Below are positions 20,763-29,024 of a DNA stretch of 64,000 nt, in pieces. Source of the stretch: Phytophthora colocasiae (Eukaryota > Oomycota > Peronosporomycetes > Peronosporales > Peronosporaceae); NCBI GenBank assembly GCA_018806915.1, contig JAGKQI010000093.1, positions 620,001 through 684,000 on the forward strand, in the 5' to 3' direction. A model generated the notes under the pieces. The model was not told the origin of the DNA and did not search any database. It saw nothing but the letters and a program-made list of their open reading frames with translations. Numbering within the stretch: the first letter of the stretch is position 1; every line of letters begins with the position of its first letter. Made by a program: the position numbers and the translations under genes.

Positions 20763-23212
20763 ATGCTCTGACGTCATCTGTGGATGTTCGCCGGGAACTG
20801 GGATCTCTGGTTTCTCACGTCTCCCCCACCCGCCTTGCCGAGAAGGTCTTTCGGACGGCTGGATGCTTGAAACTCATGGCTGCTGCTCACCGCCGCCTTC
20901 GAGAACGTGTTGGTTCTCAGAACGGCGTCGCTCTGATTGATGCGGCCGCAGCGCGCTCCGAGTGTGAAGAAATCAAGCGCGAGTGGGTACTCCACTGCCA
21001 ATACTGGAAACACGAGCTCAAGTGTGCCCAACAAGACGCCGGTGTGGTAGAAGAACGCATGGCTTTGGAGATTCAGGACCTCAAGGCTCACTACCAGGAC
21101 CAAGTGGAAGCTCTGAAGTCGGACAAGGCAGTTCTGAAGTCCCAAGTCGCTGATCTTCAAGCACAGGTCTCGATCCTGAAGTCGCGTCCTGAGGTCAAGC
21201 CCACAGATCCGTGGGGGTTCTCAGAGTTCTTACAAGAGAATTCTGAAATTTCTGGTAATTGGGATCGGCTTCATGACCTTCTGGTGTCATACCAAGAGGA
21301 CACCACCGTCCCTGATAACTGGACGACTATCATCAGTGTGACAGCCTTGGACGCGCGAAAGAAGCCCGTTCCTGACTTCAAGAAACGGCTTTCTGAGGAA
21401 CGAGCTCGTCAGGCTGCTGAGAAGGCCGCGAGGACCTCCAGAGTTCTGGATCTTACTCGTCCAAGTACTGAAACCTCAGAGTCCAAGAGCGAGAGCCCAC
21501 GGTACCTGTCATATCCACCGAAGCCCCAGAATCTGAAATCATCTCCGAAGCGGTCGTTCAAGTGGGACTCCAAGAATTTGCAGCGTCGCCCGTCCGGACA
21601 CAAGCCCGTTGAAGAGTCGGCGCTTCCGGCGAATGCAGATTCTAAGGTGGCAAAGTCTGAGGTCCACAAGAGGCTCCCTGGTGACGTGGTCTGGAAGGAA
21701 GTTCGACCCGACCTCCGCCAAGCCCTGCTATCTGGGATCAAGTATGATAAAGCCATGGAGTGGTTGGCGTCAGACAAAGCGGCTCACAGTCTCTTTAGCA
21801 GTCCGGCTCTCATTCAGATGTTGGTAAACCTGGTATTCTCTCGTCGCCTGGATTCTACTCTCTGGGCCAAGTACGTCCCTGAAGTGTATTACCAGATGGC
21901 CGACGAGGTGGTGGATCGTCACATCTCAGCTGGCACCGAGCCTGAAGCCTGGGGTTATCTGGATGGTCACGTAAATTACCCAGAAAGTGATGTCGAGTCC
22001 ACCGCCGACAACCCCAAGGATGATCCGGATTACAAGGATTCTGGTGTGATCGAGTCTGGAGACGAAGACGACGACGAGAGCTCTGATGATGGTGCGTCTG
22101 ACGACAGCGATTCCGAGAGCGACAAGTCTGAAGACAAGAAGTCTCAAGACCAGAAGTCTGGGAGCAAGAAGTCTGGGGACAAGAAGTCCGGGAGCAAGAA
22201 GTCTGGAGACAAGAAGTCTGATGACCACCCGCGTCCTGGTTCCAAACGTCCCCGGGATTCTGATGACGACTCAGACTCTGATGATGGACCTATCATCCCC
22301 ACCAAGAAGTCCAAGAGAAGTATCGCATCCGTAAAGGCCCACACCAGTCCTAAGTCTCGCTCGAAGTCCACCAGTGGAAGTGGATCGAAGTCCAAAAGTT
22401 CTTCTGGGAAAGCGCGTAGTCTGGTGTCCAAGCCCTATAACTCCCTGACGGTCAAGGAGCTCCAGGTGGTGGAAACACCAGACTGTGAGGCATCCTCCTG
22501 GTTGTACTATGGTATCAGGGTACAACGAGTGAGCTCTACCAAGACCACCACTGGCCAGACATTGGGCTTCCCAGACTACGAGGTGCACAAACACTCATGT
22601 GCCATCCTCAAGAAGCGCTGGGACTCTGAGCGGTACTGTGCAGTCCTCCGCAAGAAGCGCGCCCCTTGGAAAGTCATGTTCGACAACCGATTCTCAGAGT
22701 TTTACTTCCACAAGCGGGAAGAACTGGGGCCCATGGTGTTGGCTGACGTGGAAGACATCGTGCGCAGCATGAATAAGCATGCTCAAGCCTTCTGGGAGCG
22801 TACGCATTGGGTGACCATGGATGTTGAGGCTGACGACAAGTCTGCGGGGCTTCACAAGTACCGGTCCATGCGTCGAGCCGCCATGATTCGTCAGCCCAAC
22901 GCCCTCATCCGAAAGGTCCTGGGGCACAAAGATTTCCCAGAGTCGCTGCTTTCAGAGCCTGGCATCTGGGTTGTCCCAGACAAGTCCTGCCCTTGGATCT
23001 GGCAAGATCCCAGAGTCGCAGAGCTCGGGGGGCCCAAGTGTCTGAGTCTGGAGACGCAACTGGGTGACTTGGACGCTATTGAGCCTGCTCGGATGCAATG
23101 GGCCACGGTGAATGCGGACGAAGAGTGGCTCCAGTACGTCCCCGCTGACATCAAGAAGGATCATATGACACCTACGGAGCGTTCCAAGAACCCGATCTCC
23201 CTTCACTACTGA
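20732..23212 (+). CDS. Antisense ORF B of inner Gypsy element, 826 aa
   Basis: A very long frame on the strand opposite to pol, ending 315 bp from the convergent pol stop. Residues 70-165 are a coiled coil (EEIKREWVLHCQYW to SQVADLQAQVSIL). The middle is S/P/K-rich, then comes a strongly acidic-basic low-complexity block at about 430-570 that includes a KKSGDKKSGSKKSGDKKS repeat and a PIIPTKKSKRS nuclear-signal-like run. The last 250 residues look globular, with many conserved-type aromatic residues (WLYYGIRV, FDNRFSEFYFHKREE, WIWQDPRVAELGGPK). No domain recognised. It is not an envelope-like protein: no signal peptide or membrane segment is visible. Confidence 0.75.
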   Translation: MCPNSGCASLDALTSSVDVRRELGSLVSHVSPTRLAEKVFRTAGCLKLMAAAHRRLRERVGSQNGVALIDAAAARSECEEIKREWVLHCQYWKHELKCAQQDAGVVEERMALEIQDLKAHYQDQVEALKSDKAVLKSQVADLQAQVSILKSRPEVKPTDPWGFSEFLQENSEISGNWDRLHDLLVSYQEDTTVPDNWTTIISVTALDARKKPVPDFKKRLSEERARQAAEKAARTSRVLDLTRPSTETSESKSESPRYLSYPPKPQNLKSSPKRSFKWDSKNLQRRPSGHKPVEESALPANADSKVAKSEVHKRLPGDVVWKEVRPDLRQALLSGIKYDKAMEWLASDKAAHSLFSSPALIQMLVNLVFSRRLDSTLWAKYVPEVYYQMADEVVDRHISAGTEPEAWGYLDGHVNYPESDVESTADNPKDDPDYKDSGVIESGDEDDDESSDDGASDDSDSESDKSEDKKSQDQKSGSKKSGDKKSGSKKSGDKKSDDHPRPGSKRPRDSDDDSDSDDGPIIPTKKSKRSIASVKAHTSPKSRSKSTSGSGSKSKSSSGKARSLVSKPYNSLTVKELQVVETPDCEASSWLYYGIRVQRVSSTKTTTGQTLGFPDYEVHKHSCAILKKRWDSERYCAVLRKKRAPWKVMFDNRFSEFYFHKREELGPMVLADVEDIVRSMNKHAQAFWERTHWVTMDVEADDKSAGLHKYRSMRRAAMIRQPNALIRKVLGHKDFPESLLSEPGIWVVPDKSCPWIWQDPRVAELGGPKCLSLETQLGDLDAIEPARMQWATVNADEEWLQYVPADIKKDHMTPTERSKNPISLHY
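22130..22222 (+). repeat. In-frame KKSG minisatellite
   Basis: Units of about 15 bp (GACAAGAAGTCTGGG / AGCAAGAAGTCTGGG type) repeat about six times inside antisense ORF B and encode alternating DKKSG and SKKSG. The period is a multiple of three, so copy-number change would not break the frame. Confidence 0.8.
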
Positions 23213-23527
23213 AGCTCAGGTGTCCACCATGGTGCCCACGGGAAGGCTGCATCTTCGAGAGGCCAAATGGGTGTCTGCATTTGTGACGTAAACCCCCGGC
23301 CTCAGTGTAGCTTCCTAATCCCTTAATCTTTCAATATCATTCCACGTAATCACACTTCCTCTCATCACCTCATTGTTCACAACCTCGTATCCTCCAGTAC
23401 TTAATTCTCCACAAACTCACTTCCATATTTACATTCACACAGTCGTTTTATATAAGCAGTAACATGGTCGATCACATATCCAAACGCACGAATCTCAGAA
23501 ATAGGCCTCTGAAAACACGCACTCAGA
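23213..23527. other. Convergent spacer between antisense ORF B and pol
   Basis: 315 bp, AT-rich and C/T-rich on the plus strand, with no open frame of note. Both transcripts must terminate or overlap here. No clear polyadenylation signal could be selected by eye. Confidence 0.5.
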
Positions 23528-26500
23528 CTACCACACTCTAAAAGTCAATGTCTGAAAACCTTCAGATATCAGACTTCCAGATATGTTTTCAGAGTTAAAA
23601 TCATCATCTTCTGGAATCTGGAGTTCCACCGTGGGACGTCTGGGGAACAGGGCCCTTGGCTTCAGACGGCTCACATGCACCCAGGGGTTCACGCGGTAGC
23701 CGGTATCTTCAACCCTGAGTCGTACTCTGAAATCGTCCAGCATCTCCTCGATCCTGAAGGGTCCGTGCCACATGTGTGCTAGTTTTCTGCTCAATCCCGT
23801 TTGTACCTTAGGGATGTAGAGCCATACGGCGTCGCCTATAGCGAAACCTGACTTCAGACGCTCTGATAACTCGTTCCACTTTCTGGTCTGTTCCTCAGAC
23901 CGGTCACGCTTTGCCTTCTTCTGGAGATCTTCGGCACATGCCAGAGCATAGCTATAGTCTCGTTGTATCTTCCGTCTCCATTCGTACGCGGTTCGCTCCT
24001 GAGTCGTCGATGGCTTGGGTCCAAGCATAGCGGACACCGTCCCGTGAGCATCCCAACCATGTACCAGGTAGAAAGGCGTTTCCAGACGGGTGGCGTCGAA
24101 TGACGTATTCAGGGCAAACATCAGACGTTCGGCGTGATCATCCCAGTCACTTTGATCAGCTTCAGAGATATATGCCTTAATCGCGCGCACCACAGTCTGT
24201 ACTGATCTTTCTTGCTGGTCATTGGCTTGAGGCCGGTACCCTAGAGTAGCTCGTTGTCTGCTACCCAAAAGTTCCCTGAAACACTTAAACACCTCACTCA
24301 TAAAGCGAGGATCTTGATCATGACGAATCAGAGAGCTAGCACCAAAGTTTCTGAAAACGCGTTCCTCATAAGCCTCTGCTACATCCTGAGCAGTGGTGAC
24401 ACTCATTGGCTTGCACATTACGTATCCTGAAAACATATCCTGGAACAGCAAGAGAAATGTGTTTCCACGTGCTGATTTCGGCATGTGGGTCACAAAATCC
24501 ATAGACACCACTTCAAATGGCCGGCTGGGCTCAATATTTCCAGGGGACGGTCCAGGATTTGGGGGTCGCCCCTTGCCACTGGCACAGTCCACGCATTCCT
24601 TCACAAATCTCTCCACATCGGCATACATACCCAACCAGTAAAACTCCGAACTCAGCTTCTCAAAGGTACTCCTGATTCTTTGATGTCCACCTTGGTAGTC
24701 TTCATGAGCATAGTGTAACAGGTCTGGATACAAGTCTCTGGGAACCACCAGTCTGAGTTCGTCAACATTGTCCCGGGGCCGCTCTCGAGTAGCGCGACTC
24801 AGGCGATATAGTACATCCCTAGAATCCAGAACAAAGTCCTCAGCAACTCTGGCAAGTTTCCTGACTCGGGGTCGTGGTAAATCTCCCACGTCGCCTTTTA
24901 GAAACTTCATGAGTTCAACCAAGTACGGGTCCTGGCTCTGATGCGCCTTGATCCGTCGCCAGCGTTCTGCCTGGAACTCCAAAGGCCCCAAAGGTTCTCG
25001 TTCGTCATCACACTCAGGCAGATTAGCGTCAGGCGGAGCTTGGGCACGGGTTACAGCAACCAACACTCTGACCGATCGAGGTAGGGGTGCGGATTCCGGA
25101 TCAAAAACATTCTCAGACTCTAGTGACGCATTATGATTTTCAGAGTCTGATATTTTTGACTCGTGAACTTCCATGTCCGGGGTTGAGCAAGGCTTCATCA
25201 GTTTCTCATGAACTTTGGATACCAGTTGCAGGTGCATAAGTTCATCCTCGTCTTGCACCTGCCAAGCTTCCCCAAGAGTCAAAGTCTTCGAGGTCAGGTA
25301 ATCCGCTGCTTGGTTAAACTCGCGCTTCACATGCACCAACTTCAGAGTCCGAAACTTGGTTTTCAGAGACTCAAATTCGGCCAACCTCCGTTGCAAGTTA
25401 GGCTGATTGCAGTTGATTAGTCCCTGAGCCTGTTGTATCGCGATGCGTGAATCTCCTACAACCACCAACTCCTGTATTCCGTGGTCGAGTGCCATCTTCA
25501 GACCATAATTCAGGCCACAGTATTTCGAGTCATTCACCGTGACATCCGTCAGGGGAAACCCTCGGGCTTCCAGAACGCTCCACCCCGGGAGTTCCCAGAG
25601 TATACACCCACAGCTTCCCAAACGAGTAGACGTCTTTGCGGCACCGTCGAAACTCAGGACATAGCCCTGATAATCTGCTTCCAGCATTTCCACACTGATA
25701 GGAACTGGCGGCTTGACTCGCCCCTTGACTGGGATCAGATTTTCAGAGACTTCGTCCAGATGTTTCCTGGGGGTAATGCCTGCGCCGAGTATAGCTGGGA
25801 GTCCATCTTCATCACGCTGAACTCGGCGAATCTCTAAGTTCCACTGCGACAGCTTCAGACCCCACTTGACGTTTCTGCCGTCGGTGGAGCTCGACGTCAG
25901 CAACCATTTCAGGACAGAGTATCTAGTATAGACCACAATCACCGGACTTGACTCCACCAGAGCTCTGAAGTTTTCCAAAACTCTGAGGATCGCAATCACC
26001 TCCTTCTCAGCGATATGATACCTGAGTTCGGCGTCGTTCAGGACACGACCCGTGAACCGGACCGGGCGTATTATTCCCTCATATTTTTGTCCCAAGACTG
26101 CTGAAGCAGCCCAAGGGTTCGCATGCGGAATAATAACAAACGGTCTGGTTCGGTCTGGATGTCTGAGTAGTGGAGTAGAGACTATCTTGCGTTTCAGAAT
26201 TTCGAACGCCTCTTTTGCACGAGTCAGGTCTCGTCCAGCACGAATCTGCTCGTCCGTCAGCTCATAGAGGGTAGCAGCAATCACCGGTAAATCCTCAATA
26301 AACTTGTTGTAATAGTTGAGGCTTCCCATGAAACTCTGAACTCCCTTCAACGTAGACGGAAATGGCAGTTCTTCAACTCCTTTGACAATCTTAGGTGTTG
26401 CCCTCAGACCCTCGGCACTGATTTCGTGGGATAGGTACGGTATCGACAACTTCCCGAACTCGCTCTTGGGCAAACTCACAGAAATGTTCCAATAGCGAAG

Positions 26501-28183
26501 CCTGAAAAGCAGGGCATTCAAATCGTCACATAATTGGTCCCAAGTCGGTGCTCCATGTGCGATGTCGTCGATGTATGAACTCCTCCCCAGGACTGGACCC
26601 ATGCATGTGGGGACGGGAATATTCCTCTGAAAGACGGTCATTTGACTTGTGAGTGTTGGCATCTCTGAAATCGGAGTATGGTTCTCAGAGTCTGAAAGAT
26701 ACTTTTTAGAGTCCTGAGGCTGGAGTTGCAGAAATTCCAGAACCTCCGCATCAACTTCAGCTTCTTCTTCTGGTGACAGTCTCACGAATCCCCACAGGCA
26801 ATTGTCTAACATAGCCTGATACACAAGAGGGGCGTTCTTCAGACCAAACGGCATCCTTACCCACTGAAAATGCCCAAACGGGCAAATGAAAGCTGATATC
26901 AGTCGTGCGCGCTCCGTCATCCTGATCGCCCAGAAACCGCTAGCCATATCCAGGCTCCTGAACCACATGGCAGCCTCAAAACCAATTAAGAGATCGTCAA
27001 TAAGAGGTAGAGGGTAACGCGACAGTTGAATGAAGCCATTCACAATGCGATAGTCGATGCACATCCGTATGTCAACACCATTCTTCTTGAGAACGATCAC
27101 AATAGGAGATGCCCACGGGGAGTTAGAGTACTCGATCAAACCAGTTTCCAGGAGTTTCTTTAGAAGCTCGTACACCTTCAGCATGAGATGAGGAGCGACG
27201 GATCTCGGACGTTGAGCTACCGGTTTGGCATCTCCCACATCCAGATCACAGACCACGCCCCTTGCCGGTGCGGGTGCTGCATTGCCATCTCCCAGGAATA
27301 TTTTCCTATGGTACCTCAGAATATCACGCAGTTTCTTCTCCATTTCTGGGGTCGTCTTTCCTGGTTCTCCAACATCAGCGCTGTCGATATCACACTCTGG
27401 TGTCAATTCTTCCAGCTCAGGCAACATGACCAGTTGGTCACGTAATTGAGCGAGGAGTTCCGTGCCTTCTCGCATATACACACCTGGCTCCAAGTCCAAT
27501 TCTTCATTCGAAACATTCATGCACCGCTCGTATTCCACTCGTAATTTTTCCACAGGCGTTTCGGGCATCCCCTGAATGGGAATATCCCAGGATTCATCCA
27601 TTAGGTCGAAACCATCCGCGGGTAACTCAGGGGTCTGAGAGTCACCTAAGAGACACTCAGGCTTTGAGTCAAGGACGTCACCGGCAATAACAACGGACGA
27701 GTCACCAGGGTCTGTATGTGGAGTACTTTCAGAGGATGTTTCCAAATCTCTGGTATCTGTACTGATGTCCGCACTTCCCGTTGATTCGCCGGAGCAACCA
27801 TCCTCCGTCTGGGTGAATGCATCCAGGGCGAAGCGTACTCGTTTCACGGTCGGTGGTGACTCTGGTTTCACGAACTGCACTCGAGCGTTGTCAAGCCTTG
27901 GACGTTGCAGTATTTCAGTCGGCCATGGGTAGTCCGGGCGATCTACACACGGGGGTTGCGGCATCAGAGCCTCTAACTCCGCCTCTCTCTTCATACGTTT
28001 CTTAGTTTCTGGTGACGGGGTGCTTTCCAGAATTAAATCTTCCCAATCACGATAAGCAGCGGAACCTGGACGCACGAAACGTCCATGCCTTGGGAAGAAA
28101 CCATATTCCACGATCCTCGCGACATCAGAAAGTTCATTGACCCACGTGTTTTTATCAGAGATGTTTACCACGCGAACGGCCAC
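23528..28183 (-). CDS. Inner Gypsy Pol (RT, two RNase H, integrase), 1551 aa
   Basis: Order and approximate residues: N-terminal linker 1-300; RT with RMCIDYRIVN (376), SLDMASGFWAIRM and the active site YIDD (537), with about 60 extra residues before YIDD; a Gypsy RNase H near 670-790 whose catalytic aspartates are replaced (PHANPW and YTRYSVL in place of TDAS and TDH); a second, archaeal-type RNase H near 840-970 with SFDGAAK, GDSRIAIQQ and NQAADYLTSK; then integrase HHCC (1161), MDFV (1226), RHDQD (1288) and QERSV (1326), and a GPF-containing C-terminus. In the second RNase H the expected glutamate is lysine (NDSKYCGL). The frame is fully open. Confidence 0.92.
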   Translation of the reverse strand: MAVRVVNISDKNTWVNELSDVARIVEYGFFPRHGRFVRPGSAAYRDWEDLILESTPSPETKKRMKREAELEALMPQPPCVDRPDYPWPTEILQRPRLDNARVQFVKPESPPTVKRVRFALDAFTQTEDGCSGESTGSADISTDTRDLETSSESTPHTDPGDSSVVIAGDVLDSKPECLLGDSQTPELPADGFDLMDESWDIPIQGMPETPVEKLRVEYERCMNVSNEELDLEPGVYMREGTELLAQLRDQLVMLPELEELTPECDIDSADVGEPGKTTPEMEKKLRDILRYHRKIFLGDGNAAPAPARGVVCDLDVGDAKPVAQRPRSVAPHLMLKVYELLKKLLETGLIEYSNSPWASPIVIVLKKNGVDIRMCIDYRIVNGFIQLSRYPLPLIDDLLIGFEAAMWFRSLDMASGFWAIRMTERARLISAFICPFGHFQWVRMPFGLKNAPLVYQAMLDNCLWGFVRLSPEEEAEVDAEVLEFLQLQPQDSKKYLSDSENHTPISEMPTLTSQMTVFQRNIPVPTCMGPVLGRSSYIDDIAHGAPTWDQLCDDLNALLFRLRYWNISVSLPKSEFGKLSIPYLSHEISAEGLRATPKIVKGVEELPFPSTLKGVQSFMGSLNYYNKFIEDLPVIAATLYELTDEQIRAGRDLTRAKEAFEILKRKIVSTPLLRHPDRTRPFVIIPHANPWAASAVLGQKYEGIIRPVRFTGRVLNDAELRYHIAEKEVIAILRVLENFRALVESSPVIVVYTRYSVLKWLLTSSSTDGRNVKWGLKLSQWNLEIRRVQRDEDGLPAILGAGITPRKHLDEVSENLIPVKGRVKPPVPISVEMLEADYQGYVLSFDGAAKTSTRLGSCGCILWELPGWSVLEARGFPLTDVTVNDSKYCGLNYGLKMALDHGIQELVVVGDSRIAIQQAQGLINCNQPNLQRRLAEFESLKTKFRTLKLVHVKREFNQAADYLTSKTLTLGEAWQVQDEDELMHLQLVSKVHEKLMKPCSTPDMEVHESKISDSENHNASLESENVFDPESAPLPRSVRVLVAVTRAQAPPDANLPECDDEREPLGPLEFQAERWRRIKAHQSQDPYLVELMKFLKGDVGDLPRPRVRKLARVAEDFVLDSRDVLYRLSRATRERPRDNVDELRLVVPRDLYPDLLHYAHEDYQGGHQRIRSTFEKLSSEFYWLGMYADVERFVKECVDCASGKGRPPNPGPSPGNIEPSRPFEVVSMDFVTHMPKSARGNTFLLLFQDMFSGYVMCKPMSVTTAQDVAEAYEERVFRNFGASSLIRHDQDPRFMSEVFKCFRELLGSRQRATLGYRPQANDQQERSVQTVVRAIKAYISEADQSDWDDHAERLMFALNTSFDATRLETPFYLVHGWDAHGTVSAMLGPKPSTTQERTAYEWRRKIQRDYSYALACAEDLQKKAKRDRSEEQTRKWNELSERLKSGFAIGDAVWLYIPKVQTGLSRKLAHMWHGPFRIEEMLDDFRVRLRVEDTGYRVNPWVHVSRLKPRALFPRRPTVELQIPEDDDFNSENISGSLISEGFQTLTFRVW

Positions 28184-28971
28184 AGGCCAAGATCCCGGGC
28201 CGCATAGAGCCGCTGGGTCCCCCCGCGGTCACCGCGTCCGGCCCACACGACTTCCCTTTGGGGGTTCGTTGGCCCATAGTCAATTCGGACAACAAATGCT
28301 TCGCCTGGACTCAGAAGAACAGCCTCACATGGTCTAACCGACCTGTTACGACCAATGTGATCACCAGGTTCCCAATTACACATCATCACCACTACCTCGT
28401 CTGGTAACGATACCAGACCTTCACGAGCACTAATTCTCACTCCGGCAGCAAACATAAAACCCATTCCCAGAAGCACGTCAATTCCTTCACCGATATTCGC
28501 GACCCAAACATCCACAATATATACCACTCTTGGCCCAAGTGTCAACTTGATCTCAGCGCTGGCACCGATATATGTTGGAACACCACCCATCCCCGACACT
28601 TTGGTTTGCTTGTGCGACTTGAGTCTGAGTCCGAGCTTACGCGCAAAGTCGTAACTCAGAATATTTATGGTCGCACCAGTGTCCAGAAGAATCTTGGTTC
28701 GATGGTCATTCACAGCACCATACACCATCACCACATCCCTCTTTGAACGGTCAGGATAGTTGTCTTCCCACCAGCCATAACACTCGCCATCCTTCAACCT
28801 GAACGACACTAAGTCGTCTGGTGTCGGATCGGTGTCGTCGGCGATCTCAGGTAACTCGTTCCCTGAGTTTCCAGAAGGTATGGTCGATTCTTGGGCAAAA
28901 GTAGTCATGCATTGTTGAGTGTTATCGTGAATCTTTCTCAGCTCTGGTCCTACACACACTAGAACACACAA
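28165..28971 (-). CDS. Inner Gypsy aspartic protease
   Basis: 268 residues in a frame different from Gag, 53 bp after the Gag stop. The catalytic motif is ILLDTGATINIL near residue 98, followed by a hydrophobic flap region and IDVLLGMGFMF, typical of retroviral-type pepsin-like proteases that act as dimers. It overlaps the start of Pol by 19 bp. It may be made by frameshifting or from a separate message. Its own ATG may not be used. Confidence 0.85.
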   Translation of the reverse strand: MCVLVCVGPELRKIHDNTQQCMTTFAQESTIPSGNSGNELPEIADDTDPTPDDLVSFRLKDGECYGWWEDNYPDRSKRDVVMVYGAVNDHRTKILLDTGATINILSYDFARKLGLRLKSHKQTKVSGMGGVPTYIGASAEIKLTLGPRVVYIVDVWVANIGEGIDVLLGMGFMFAAGVRISAREGLVSLPDEVVVMMCNWEPGDHIGRNRSVRPCEAVLLSPGEAFVVRIDYGPTNPQREVVWAGRGDRGGTQRLYAARDLGLWPFAW

Positions 28972-29024
28972 CTCTGGGGTAACGCCATGCCCGGCGCGTT
29001 TCGGATCCCCATCCGACGGGCATA

